Source: Casuarius casuarius
Taxonomy: Eukaryota > Chordata > Aves > Casuariiformes > Casuariidae
Assembly (NCBI GenBank): GCA_003342895.1
Contig: PTFA01000091.1
Location: 3,206,057-3,270,056 of the forward strand
Direction of reading: 5' to 3'
Length of the DNA stretch: 64,000 bases
A model generated the notes under the pieces. It worked only from the letters and a program-made list of their open reading frames with translations. It ran no database searches and was not told the DNA's origin. Positions 52,510 through 64,000 of the stretch are shown in pieces (within the stretch, counting starts at the first letter, position 1; each line of letters begins with the position of its first letter). Position numbers and translations under genes: made by a program.

Positions 52510-52569
52510 GGGGGGGGGGAAGGGGAGGAGGAGAAATCCTACCCCCCCCCCAAAAAAAAAAAAAAAAAA
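52510..52569. repeat. G10 ... C10 A18 homopolymer cluster
   Basis: G10 at 52510-52519, C10 at 52542-52551 and A18 at 52552-52569. The G and C runs can pair as a 10-base stem. Confidence 0.85.
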
Positions 52570-52639
52570 TCCAACCCAGACAGTTTGTGCCAAATACAGT
52601 TAAGAGTGGCTGGGGAGTGGGGAGGGGGGAAAAATCAAG

Positions 52640-53225
52640 TCACTTTCAATCAAGTGTCACACCTTTAAATAGTGGTTAAATCTTTGCATTATGCAGCTCA
52701 TCCCTTTTACAACACGGGGTTCCCGTAGAGAATTCCCTGTTTACACTGGGAATTCCTCCAGGAGAGCATCAATAAAGCCGAACAGATGTCAGGGTGGAAT
52801 GCCAGCGGCGGTGGCTGTTGTCAGGGGTGGTGGGGAGAGCGGCAGGGAACAATGCGAGGCGGCATCTGCTGCACAAAGCCCTGGCGTGTGGGTCAGGGTC
52901 TGCCAGCGGGCCGAGATTCCACCCTCTCCTTTGTCTGGGCACATTGCCTCTCTTGTTCCTGGATGACAGGGGTTGACACATGTCACCCAACCCTATCAGA
53001 AAGGCTATTTGTTTGGCTCTTGCATATGCACCAGCGTTTTTGACCTCCCCTGCTTGGAATACATTGAACAACCCTGGCGGGGGGAGGAGGGGGAACCTGC
53101 GGGGCGGGGGCTCACAGGTCCTCCCTGATACACAATTTCATTATGCACTTTGTGTCCAAAGTGAGGATGGAGATGCCCTTCTTTTTAATTAAAAGGGTGA
53201 TTGATGAAATTTAACCAATAGAAAA
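52640..53225. promoter_or_regulatory. Candidate conserved enhancer in intron 6
   Basis: A locally GC-richer stretch with several transcription-factor-like sites: an inverted GAATTCCC/GGGAATTC pair around GTTTAC (52730-52755), TGACA/TGTCA arms around CA (52974-52985), TGCATATGCA (53021-53030) and TGATTGATG (53198-53206). No coding or repeat explanation was found. Call is by pattern only. Confidence 0.4.
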
Positions 53226-54841
53226 ACCTAGGATTTGCAATACTTCTTAAAGAGGAATCCATGCAAACACTTGAATTGAATTTAGTTTTCCAGTGAACAT
53301 ATAAAAATGAAAGTTATCGACCTATAAAGAAAAAAAGTCAAGCTAAGCTTCAGGAGCACATAACAATATTTAGCTGAAGGAGCAGAGTCCCAGTCTGACT
53401 GAAAACTTCAACTCAGCACTAACTAATGACCAGATATAAAACAGGCTTTTGAGAGTCCATTCCAAAGCTTATGTAGAATTTGAACCTCAGCATGACTTTG
53501 CTCATATTCAGGTTTTGTGATGGCTTAATAAAATTTAAAAAAGGGTGAGAATGAAATTAAACAATAATGTAAAAGCAAACAGTATTAGCTATATAAGGAG
53601 AACTCTTACTAACGTTAAATAAGAGAATAGGATGCCATTGTACGGTGGACGAGCAGTTTCCAACAGCAGAGTCCCTTCCCCCAGAACAGGTAACTGTATA
53701 TATTCGAAGATACTTAATGAAATTCTGATAAAGCTTTACTGTACTTACTCCTCAAAAAATAGTAGCAACAAAATAACGGAGAGATTAAATGCTGACAGTT
53801 TGATTAACTTTTCCCCTTTAAGAACTACTCATTGTTATTCTACTATCCTTCCCTCCAATTAATTGATATTAAAAAAAGACTTATTTTAAAATCTCTACTA
53901 AAATTAAAATCTGCCCCGAAGCTATGCTTACTGTTTCGATTGCCCTTAAAATTGCAATTTTCCTGACAATAATAAAATATAATTCCTAACTAAAAATTGA
54001 TCAGTTTTAAGTACTGCAATAAGTCTTCACTGAAAAGTGACCCCTAAGTAGTACTACTTAATTTTAATTTTGAATTGTCAGATTAGGACCAGACAAAGCC
54101 CGAAGGCCAGATTCTCAGCTGCCAGAATTCGCGCCGTTACTGCTGGGGAGATCTGCCACTTACGGTTCAAAACTGAACACTGCAGCCTGTGAAACTAGTT
54201 GCAATAAGTAAAACACAAAAATGAAGTCAAGGATAGTTGAGTTTTTCAGGTAAAATGAAATGGTTTGATCTGAGATTCTTGTATCATCTTTTGTCTCCTA
54301 CTAATATCCTTGCTGTAAAAAGGGATATTTTTTGGAAAAGAGAATCTTGAGTTACGGGGAAGGAAAGCCCATCTTTCATCCAAAGGGATTTAGAAATACA
54401 GGCTGGCACTGTGCAACCGTGCAGAGTCAAACCTCTGCGTATTTTTCTCTCCAAATTTTTTCATTACTTTCAGAAGTCCAAAAAAGAAACACAGACATGC
54501 GGAGGTCAGAATTCCTCTCTGATTAAATGCTTGCAAAACAAACAAGAAAGCCCACTTTTTAAAACCTTTATGTACTTCAGAGGTTCAGGATTCCCCCGCC
54601 ATTTGACAATTAGAAATTATTTTTGGCTGCTATGTAGCTAGCAAAGGTTAATTGGTCTTGCTGCTGTAAAATACTGAATTCTGATCACTTGATTAATGAG
54701 GTGTCAGAAGCCACAATTAACCAATATTTTTTTGGAGGAAAAACACACACAAAAATGTATTTTTAAAGATTTAATGTTTCCCCCACTCCTCTTCCCACCA
54801 TCCAAAAAGGCAGCTACTTCAAATGCAGTTCAGTTTTCAAC

Positions 54842-54866
54842 NNNNNNNNNNNNNNNNNNNNNNNNN
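54842..54866. other. Assembly gap (25 N)
   Basis: Twenty-five consecutive undetermined bases inside intron 6. The true length of missing sequence is not known from this. Confidence 0.98.
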
Positions 54867-56578
54867 GGGAAGATCACTACTCCAAATCAATCAAGCTTAA
54901 AGAGATAACCCACAAAAAATGTTTTGTGGTGTATAACCTCTTTTATCTCTGAAAACGTGAAATGAAAGCTTTGTGGGGCCAGGTCTTCGGATGGCACAGA
55001 ACAGAGTAAAGCAATGCAGCTCTACCCAAGCTGGGAGTTTGACTAATCAAGTGTGAAGTATACACTTCCTAAATTCTCTACCTACTTCATTCACTTCTTT
55101 TTTTTCTATCATCAATAGCAACATTTGATATGTACATTGGGATGATTCCTCAGCTAAAAATCTTTCTTTGGGTATTTTAAACAGACTCCACGCAATTTGA
55201 AGGAACATAAGTTTCGTGTATATTTGTCTTATGCCCGCAGTGAAAAAAACCCATGGTAAATAGTATTATGCTCCCATTTGACTCCTCTGAAGAGCAAACT
55301 GATTTTCCTCTATTTGTGGTATAGATGCACTTTGTCACAATAAACCACTGTATATTATGTTTATATATGTCCTTCAGGCATGTCACAACAGTTTGGCATT
55401 CTGAGTTGCTCTACCACTGTGTACATTAAATAGTCATGTAGTTACATTAAACAGTAGGGAGTTCACACTTCACAACCACTCAGTGTTTTAAAACAGATGT
55501 GGGCTGTCTGCTGTCAGAGTGTAATAGAAAGACTTAGGAGGATCTTGGTGGGAATTTAATCTCCAGATGATTGAATGCTCTCCAGTCACTTTCCACGGTA
55601 TCTCTCCTCCTCCTGGAACCCCAATTTTAGAGGAGGAGGATGTAAATAAATAAATAACTGGGGCCTACAACTTTTGTACCATCGAGACCGGAGATGGGAA
55701 GGGAGGGGGAGAGGGGGCGATTCGGAATTCGCAATACTTTGTGGCTCAGAATATTTTTGAGTGGGGTGGGCTAGAAAGAGTACCCAGGGATTTACTGACA
55801 GGAGAATTTTTGACAGTTGATGGACAGATGAATTCCGTCATGGAAGCGTTAGTCGAAAGCAGCAAGGCCAGATGGAAACTCACAGCTTGTCTTTAATATT
55901 AATTTTCTCCCCCCCTCCTTTTTTTTTTTCTTTTGCAGGAGATCAGAATTCCCTAATTCCCTAAAATGTTTCAATGCATCTTGAGGTATTATTTTTCCAA
56001 TGCCTTTACCCACCTACTCTTAATAAGAAGTGCTCCTTTGTGTTAATGTTATTTTTTTCTCTTTCCTCTCTGCTTATTCTCCTGCCCCCCTGCAGGAGTC
56101 AAAAGATATCAAGAAGAAAAAAAAAAAAATCAGTATAGCTACACAGCTGCTAAAAAGTCTGCCTGGGTTAAAAGACAGAGAGATGAGTAATATCTTAGCC
56201 GTGTATGATATTTTAAAAATACATATGAATCTGTTTTAGCTACTAAGTTCTAGCTACAAATAAAGAAGAACAAATAAACACCTGAAAGAAATGAACAATC
56301 AGGAAGGAAGACCTAATGACACCATCTGTATTTTAACAGAGAAAAAACCTCCAGAAGTGCGAGTGCAATTGCGTGTTGCATTCCAGAGAAGAGAATTTTC
56401 AGCATTTGCTCAGAGATCCCTTTTGATTAAAACAATTTTTGATACATCAGAGAATCAAAAATCTGCCAAAAGCCATACACTTCTAGATATTTCTTTCATA
56501 TTTGTTCATAAGCTTGACTGCCAGAATATGTCCCCTTTTAAATCAAAATTGACTCCCAACATCCAACAGTGGCCTCTT

Positions 56579-56597
56579 AAAATAAATAAATAAATAA
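56579..56597. repeat. AAAT microsatellite
   Basis: Four to five copies of AAAT. Confidence 0.8.
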
Positions 56598-59500
56598 AAA
56601 TCCTTAACTGCTTCATTTCTCTAATGCATACTTGTGAAACTGATGTAAATAGACAGTGATGGTTACACTGAAAAAATTATATCACCATCTTCTTTTGAAA
56701 AAGTCCTGTATTCAATTGGGAATAAACCATATGGTTCTATCATAATTTAACGTGTAAGATCCTATGGATATTTACTCAGTAGAATTCCAAGAGGGAGGAA
56801 GCAATAAATACTTTTCCCAACTATTCTACTGAATTCAGTAACAGATACAAAATTAAAAAATATGCGTACAGAAGATTCAAAAGACTTCAGGAAGAATCTC
56901 CTTCTCCAGAAAACCCAATGGACTAACCTTTAAATGTTCTTGAAAAAAGACTCTCGTTCTAGCTTTGCAATCTCTGTGAGCAAGTTCAGAGCTATGCCCT
57001 GGTAGAAGTGTTGCTCCAGACTAGCTGCGTATTAACAAGCCTGGAGATTATTATTTCACATTGAAATTAGAACATATGTATATTTGTTTTCTTCTCAATC
57101 TTGGTTATGTGCAAACATTTGCGATGTAAGATGATCGATGTGCAAGCATAACGCCCTTTTGTAATTGCAGTAATGAAACATTTGGCCAAACCACTCAAAT
57201 CAGGGGTTTATGATGGAACTGGAGTTTGGGGAAAGGACAAAATACCACTCTACTGCTACAGGAGCACTCACTTCCAGAGATCTGACTGAAGCACTACTCA
57301 GAAAGAAGTAATTGTTTGCACAGAACTTCAACAGAGGTTCCCTGTAACCGGAATTGCAATTTGCAGATTACAATCCAAAATTTGGGAAATGTGCAAGGAT
57401 CACGCACAGATGATGCAAGATACAATTATTCAAATTTAATGTAAGCACCATGCCGAGTTCCTAAAGACATTCATGCACATATGACCTATGATTGTTTCAT
57501 CATGCACACAATATCGTCACATTTTTGCTAGATTGAGACCCCTCGTAAGAACAGTTACATGTATTAGCTGTTTCACTCCGTCTGATCCTACACTCGCTGA
57601 CAACAGACTCTGAATCCAAGAGTTTTGCAAACCTTGACTAACTTATGCTGTGAATTAGAGTTAAAGGGAACAAAACAAGCTAGGAAAGAAAACACAGTCT
57701 AAACTGGATCTGAACCAAGGAGTAGCTCAGACTATAATATCACATCCCAACGCCCATGACTGTGAATCTGGAAATGAATCCAAAGCTTGTGGCTCAGACA
57801 TATCCTTATGCACAGCTGCAGTTTCTGCATAGTTTTGACACAAAAACAGCAACATTAGCCACCCACACAGGTCAGGAAGTCCTCTCAACCTTATTAGCAA
57901 ATCTGGTCCTATTTTTGAGTCTGGAAATTCACCATCTTCCTTCTCCCATCATCACCCTATCAATCTCCCCAATTTATGCAGACTTAAAGATTAAGATTTA
58001 AAGATTTTGGCACATACCTTAGTGTGAAAGCTGAGAATTTTTGACCTTCCTACATTGTTAATAAATGCAACCACCTAGAACTTCAATTAGAGATGAGTTC
58101 CCCTGTGTTATAGCACTTATCTTGCGGGCAACAATCTCATAGACAGATAGATATATCACTAAAGGGGGATATCCCTGGGAACAAGCTACCCACCAAACCA
58201 ATGAATGATCCATAGCTGAACAGGAATCACATCACAAATTGTCCTTTAACAAGAGACATCTTGGATCAGTAACTGCCCAAGCTAAGTTAGTTTGTTTAAA
58301 GCACGTAGTCAAAAATGTGCAATTTTAAAACTGGGACCAGTTTTGTCACAGTCAGAACTACGCGTATCTCGTATAACAGAGCAAGGGTCTCATCTGTGGA
58401 AACACTCCCAACTCTGGTCAATGAGATAACCTTTCAGTTGCTAATCTAGATACCACTCACGCCATTAACAGATTATCCTAAATTAAGAGACTGCTTATCT
58501 GCAAACCGCTGCTTCTTTGACAAAGGATTTCTTTAAATCAGAAGATGGGAGGTTAAGAAAACGTGTCTGACCAATCTTTGGCAAAGGATACAGTCTGCAA
58601 AGAGGAGAGAATGAATCAGCAAGTATTCCCCTGGAGCATGGCAATTAGAGAGGTAACATTACCAAACCTTCATCTCCCCTAGTGTTGTGGGCACAGCAAG
58701 AGCAAGGAGTATCATCAGGCACTGGGAGATGGCCGTAGGAGGGTTCCCAGAAGAGGTGCAGCGAAGAGTCTTCCCCTACATAAGCCCTCTGATCACATAA
58801 GGATTAGCAACCAAGCCAGCACTTTGTTCAGATTTCAGATTAAACCACCTAGTTTAGCCACGTAGAAATAGACAGCTTCATAGAGTCCGTATGGAGCTAA
58901 ACCCTCCAACCTGTGAACCACAGCGATAACTCTTTGCACAGAAAAGGCGAATTAAGCAGAACACTATCATTAGCGGATTCTAGAGCACTGAGGTAAAACC
59001 TTTACAGTCACATACGTTTTCATGGACAGCATGTGCGTAACACCTTTTGTTCTAAGGGAAGGGAGTTACTGCTATGTTGTTGTTTTGAATTCCTTCTGTG
59101 GATGCACAAGACACTGTGCATCAAATTGCAGTGCTTCACCACAGAGATGACTGCATTTTAGTACTGCTAAGTACTAATCCTAGTACAGAATTAAAAAGAT
59201 GAGAAAGATGACTTTGCAATTAAAAGGTACTATATACAGCAACAAAATTACTAATATATTTCTCCTCCCTTGAAGGATCCCAAAGTCTTCTTAAAACTTC
59301 AGTGATTTATGTCTCTCCTCATACAAAGAGGCTAAAAGATCTTATTCACATGAAAATTTAAAAAAAAGGAAACTATTACCATTGACAACAACAACACCTA
59401 AACTGAAGTTTCAGTTCTTAGGTTTTAAGGACCAGTAAGAGAGAGGTAGTGACACACAGACAGAAGGACAAACAGAAAAATAAACATTTCTTTCTAATCT

Positions 59501-60249
59501 TCACATTATGCAATTTCCAATGCAACATGTCCAGACAAGTACAATTCTTCTGCAGGTAACCCTTCAAGAGCAAAAGGCATGCAGCTGCACACGTCTTGTT
59601 GGTCACAACCACACAGTAGCGACTACACCCTTACTGAGCCTCTCTCACTCCAGAGCATGAGCTTGGCTTAGCCCCAGCCTAATTATGGGCCTTCCTGCTC
59701 CCAAGATCTTCAAATGAGTAATTCCAGCACAGAACTGCCCAAATGGCAAAACACAGCTGGTGCCAACAAGGAGCAAGAAACAGCCATGTCTAGCCATGCA
59801 CCAGTGTTTCCTCCCACCATTCTCCATCATCGCAGCTGAGGTCCCACAGGTTCCTCAAGCACTGCTCACTCTCAAAAGATATTTGTTTGCACACAGCAAC
59901 ATCAATCAGAAGATAGATTTTTCAAGCCCATTCTACTTTCAAAGCTTATTTCTATTTCCTTTTTATTTTCTTTTCAAATAAACTGCTCCTTCCCTTTATG
60001 TTTGCTCCTCTTTCTCTTCAACTTTTATTCATGTGTTCTATACATAGTGCAGACTTTGCAATGAGAGACTGAAAAGCAATTTTCTACCTGCCCTCCATTA
60101 GCATTGGTATTTACTGGGTGATTTTTGGTGGAGAGGTGGGAAAGCTTTGGTACTCTCCTGAGGACACATTTCTGCCCTCGCATTATCACTACGTGACAGC
60201 TGTTGTCTGCCTGATTGCTGTCCTCCATCCTCGAGCTGGCTGAATTTCA

Positions 60250-60335
60250 ACAGGCTTTTGTGTCACTTACAAAGCACTTTTGGGATGATATGTGCCAAAT
60301 ACCATCAACTATAAAATATTATTAGATGTGGTTAT
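60250..60335 (-). repeat. Possible MIR-like 3' tail
   Basis: ACAAAGCACTTTTGGGATGA, then TATGTGCCAAATACCATCAA and TATTATTAG, resembles the same tail ('CAAAGCGCTTTGGGATCC...AGGTGCTATATAA..TATTATTATT'). Confidence 0.4.
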
Positions 60336-61741
60336 ATATTATTAGCAACTGGAATGTATTTTCAGATGCAGGCTTTCAAAACATTTGATAAACAGTCATT
60401 AAATATCAACCCTCTACATCTCCCCAAGGTAAGCAAGACCATTTCCCTCCAGACCCTTCTACTGTGTTTGTTAATGGAAGGGAAAATGGAGGCACTGATT
60501 TTCTTCTCCATTTTGTTGGTGATCTTATGGAAAAACAGGTCTCTCAAGTCCTGCTCTCTGACTATCATCACCTCCGTAGTAAGAAAAAGGTTCTGTGAAG
60601 CGGTAAGAGCTCAAAACTCCTACTGAAGTTAAGGTCGCTGTTCACACTGGAATTCCCTATTGCCCTGAGCAGGCAGCAAAAATCAGTGTGTAGTAGGTGC
60701 AGGCATAAGCTGAAACAAGCAAACACCGGGTGATTGACCATCACCAACGTACTGACAGGAGTACCACAGGAAACAGATGTTTACTTGAGGAAGGAGAGAG
60801 TAGGAGCAAAGAGAAGAAAGTGATTGACTTTGGGTCATTAAAAAAATCATCTTAATTGTGCTTAACACACACTGCTTTTTGGTTTCAGGCCCTGTAACAT
60901 ACTCTTGCTAACTTTTACAACCCTGATATGATATTTTAATGCATATATCTCCAAAACCTTGATGAAAACCTGTTCTTTGCAAGGGTGATATTTACAGTGC
61001 TCTAGTTGGCTATGCACAGTCAGCTATTCTATTTGAAACTTAGTTTCCCCACTAAATCCTGCCCTACTGAAGAGCAGATCAGCAATCATTGTTTACAGAT
61101 TTCTCATTAGCTAACTTTCCTTTTCTTTTTTTTTAGTTCTTTAAATCAAAAAATCTACTCCTATTTCTCACCTGTTTATATTCCCACTTTTTTTTTTTTA
61201 ATAAATGATTTTTCTGTTCCGCAATGTAATTTAAATTGGTCAACCCCAGCTTCAGGGTTTGAGGGATTTTGTGCATTTATTCTACATTTTCTGATCTCTC
61301 TGCCTCGCTGTTGCACAGCATTTATCCTTCATAATCCTCTAGAGCCAGTTTCTCCTTTGCTAATTTGGTCTTTTCCAAAGGTATAGTCCAGGATCTAGGA
61401 GCAGACGCATCATTCAGCAACACCTTAAGCCCTAAGGCCTAGGTCATTTTCCTAAATATTAGTTGGCCATAACATCCTTTCCACCTCCAGGGACGGAGCC
61501 TTTCTAGACACTCAAAGACTTTGAACATAAGTTAGTGGGAGAAGATTCCATCTTACTGATGCCAAAAAATGATGTACAGAAAGGTACTGACAAAAAGTTG
61601 GTCTTGTTGAAGTGCTGTAACTAAAACTCTTTCATTTTTGGTCCCACTTCTACTTCTAACATCACATAAGCCAGAAATCAAACCCTTTGATGCCTATGCC
61701 CCCAGATCTTTGGGAGAGCTCAGATCAAAGTCTCTCCCCAC

Positions 61742-61760
61742 TTTTTTTTTTTTTTTTTTT
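61742..61760. repeat. Poly-T run
   Basis: A single uninterrupted T run of about 19 bases. No SINE body was recognised beside it. Confidence 0.8.
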
Positions 61761-62694
61761 AACTGAAATAAACAAACAAATCATGTCAGTGAGATAATTG
61801 TGTAAACGTTCCCTAGTTATAAAAAGGAGGTTGTGGAAAAGGGTGGGGAGAAAGCAAAAAAGACACAGAAACTTGAGAGTTCACATGAGAAAGGAACAAT
61901 AAGAGGCTAGCTTTGAAACTAGAAGTCCTGTGCCAAATGCATTACAAAGAATCCGCAGATGCATGCATTACACAGAGCTGAAAACCAGAGTCTGATAAGC
62001 CAGATGTCTGAGTATGCAGAAGGGTAAGTGGTTAGGAACAAACATTACCCACAGTTAGAGCTAACCATCTGCAATTCCTACATATATAAAGATGCTTAAT
62101 GTTGTATCAACAGGTTGCACTTCCTGGCATGCCATAGAAGATTCCACGTGCAGACCTCTGATCTAACTCGCAGAAATTCCCCACTCCTTACTCCTGCTGC
62201 AGTCGTCTCTCCTTCCAGTACAGACAGGGCAGCAAAATTTCAAAAGAAACCTTTGCTCCAGGAGCATATCATATTTGCTTAGACGCAAACAGTCCATGGT
62301 TCAGATGCCATTAGATGATGATCAAAAACATATAGCCCACTACTTGCTATTTGTAGTATTTGTTGCTGCCCAACCTGTAAGCTTCATAAAGCCACTGTGC
62401 TGCAGTCACGCATGCCCAGCCCCATCCTGCAGGGCTGACGTTCTCAAAGATGTGTGGTCCAGCAGCAACCCCAGTTCAACAAATTGCTCATTGAGGACTT
62501 ACCCACCAACTACCAGATGCGCGTTATACCTAGGTATTTAAAGAAGCGAAGTAAGATTTACACCACTGCCACTTTCTCCAATGACTATGGAACATCTCTA
62601 AAAGGCAAAAAATAATGGAGCAAGGGCAAGCTAAAAGATTTGGTGAAAGGACTGTGAAGGTCCTCTCCGTGCTGGAAAAATCAAATCTGCACCC

Positions 62695-62770
62695 TCAGCG
62701 TGGATCAAAGACCATAGAGTTGGAAGGAACATCACAGTGTGTTCTAGCTTGTCATCTTGCACAGGCAATT
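62695..62770 (-). mobile_element. CR1-type LINE 3' end fragment (antisense)
   Basis: ACCATAGAGTTGGAAGGAAC then ATCACAGTGTGTTCTAGCTT and GCACAGGCAATTTCT resemble the antisense CR1 block 'ATCATAGAATTGGAAGGGACCTCAGGAGGTCATCTAGTCCA..'. Short and diverged. Confidence 0.55.
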
Positions 62771-62800
62771 TCTAATTTGTAAGTTTGTTTAATATTCTCT

Positions 62801-62818
62801 AAAAAAAAAAAAAAAAAA
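62801..62818. repeat. Poly-A run
   Basis: A single A run of about 18 bases, some 30 bases after the CR1 fragment at 62695-62770. Confidence 0.8.
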
Positions 62819-64000
62819 TCTCAAAATGAAGATTATACTCCTTCACCAGGCTACCTAGTCAAAGGTTTACTGTTACCTTTCCTGCTCTAGCATAGGGAGC
62901 CAAGCATTGCTGCCGAGTTCTCCCTTATACTATCCTCTTGGAAGGGAAGAGGGTGAAGAGCCCAGGCCTCCAATGTGGTGATAGTGCTGTCCATATGTAC
63001 ATCTCACTACTGTGCATCTGTTAGGCATTTACAGGGGGTTTGCACTGGTAGTTTTACAGCTGTTTAGGCATGTAAGTAGCATCTATACTTAAAAGACTTT
63101 ATAAAGGGAAGGAGAGGGGGGAGGGATGAAGCAGAAATGGAGAAACAGAAAAAGTGATGTGGCCAGATGCTACTTTAAAAGCAGGCACAGCAATCCTTTT
63201 AATGACCAGGATTTTTGTCCCTTTCAAACCACATTTGATTTTGTGAGTTTACTTCCCTGTTTATTAGCATCATCTAGGAATTGACACAGGAAAAGGCAAG
63301 AGTTCCCAGCTAATATAATAATGATTTTGCAAAGGAGTATAATGGAGTTCAGCTGTGAACATCTTAGCACTGACATCCACTTCCATTTATATTTCCACAG
63401 CACCTTTCTCAGTTGGCCAGATTTGGTAACTGAAGCTCTTCAGAGCTTTGCATTGCTTAAGGATTGACTTCCTTTAGAAAACACTGCTTAATTTCAGTGA
63501 TTACATGAGATCTAAACTCTATCAAAATCTCAGCTACAAATAAATATCTATTAGAACAGTTCACACAAGCCTACATCACAAAGCATAAAGGTGTAGCAGA
63601 GAGCTCAGGGACAAGTTGTCCATACTTTGGCTTCGCTTAAGCTGATCCAAGCTTTGGAGGCTAACGGGCGCTGCCAGAGTTTTTATTAGAGTCGTTAGTA
63701 CAATCTAGCCAAAGACATTCAACTGTCTGTCCATAAAAACTAGGAAGGCTGGACTGATTTCACTGAGTACCAACAAAATACCAGACACACCTGTTTTTTT
63801 GAATCAGGAAATTGTCTATTGGTTACAAAGGAATAGACATAACCAGAAAGCACTAGGATTACAGTACCAAATCCAACCTCAGGCTGGGTTTGGATTCTAA
63901 AATGGTCAGCTCCAAGTGCTTCAAGAAAGAGGCATAAAAAAAGAAAACTGTGGCATAAACTGCCCAAAGAGAAAAATTCTGCTTATTCTGAATGCTGTTA

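Larger units (their letters stand above)
30636..64000 (-). other. EBF2: EBF2 intron 6 (at least 33.4 kb, runs off the window)
   Basis: I checked this region on the minus strand for signatures of the preceding EBF exons (for example the coding run for SDPVIIDR or the zinc-knuckle cysteines) and found none. It therefore appears to be one very long intron. EBF1 also has a very long intron here, as I recall. It carries MIR-like and CR1 fragments, microsatellites, two small CpG-rich islets (34.9 and 48.4 kb) and several enhancer-like stretches, listed separately. Confidence 0.8.

Noticed and set aside
52691..53071. Overlapping open frames (up to 100 codons) in the enhancer candidate
   Set aside because: Frames on both strands overlap, and composition alone explains them.

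Overview
The window is vertebrate nuclear DNA holding the 3' half of one developmental transcription-factor gene, EBF2 (early B-cell factor 2, COE2), on the minus strand. Nine coding exons are resolved, each with AG/GT boundaries and matching codon phase: 30554-30635, 20025-20142, 18115-18245, 17371-17497, 8108-8196, 6876-6941, 6587-6764, 5099-5284 and 4010-4177. Together they give 1145 coding bases, about 381 residues: the end of the DNA-binding domain, the whole IPT/TIG domain, the helix-loop-helix region with its doubled helix, and nearly all of the Ser/Thr/Pro-rich C-terminal domain. By comparison with the 16-exon vertebrate EBF layout I number them 7-15. Exons 1-6 (start codon, most of the DNA-binding domain, zinc knuckle) should lie beyond 64000, and the tiny exon 16 with the stop codon should lie before position 1. 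The paralogue call rests on the C-terminus ([44 protein letters not shown]), which fits EBF2 rather than EBF1 or EBF3.

The organism is probably a non-avian sauropsid such as a turtle or crocodilian; this is inference. The grounds are an AT-rich sequence with long introns, old CR1 LINE fragments, old MIR-like SINE copies, and short palindromic repeats built on 'CCAGAT..CTnAGCTGGTGTAAATCAG', with no young mammalian SINE/LINE families seen.

Layout: 1-4009 is part of intron 15. 4010-8196 is a compact cluster of five exons (15 to 11). 8197-17370 is intron 10. 17371-20142 holds exons 10, 9 and 8. 20143-30553 is intron 7. Exon 7 ends at 30635. 30636-64000 is more than 33 kb of intron 6 with no recognised coding sequence. 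It contains decayed repeats, microsatellites, two small CpG-rich islets and several stretches that look like conserved developmental enhancers (homeodomain, POU, PBX/HOX, FOX and E-box-like motifs).

I found no second protein gene, RNA gene, CRISPR array, intact mobile element or new biological system. The open frames outside EBF2 are short, overlap each other on both strands and show no recognisable domain. The regulatory-element calls are pattern-based and need a multi-species alignment to confirm.
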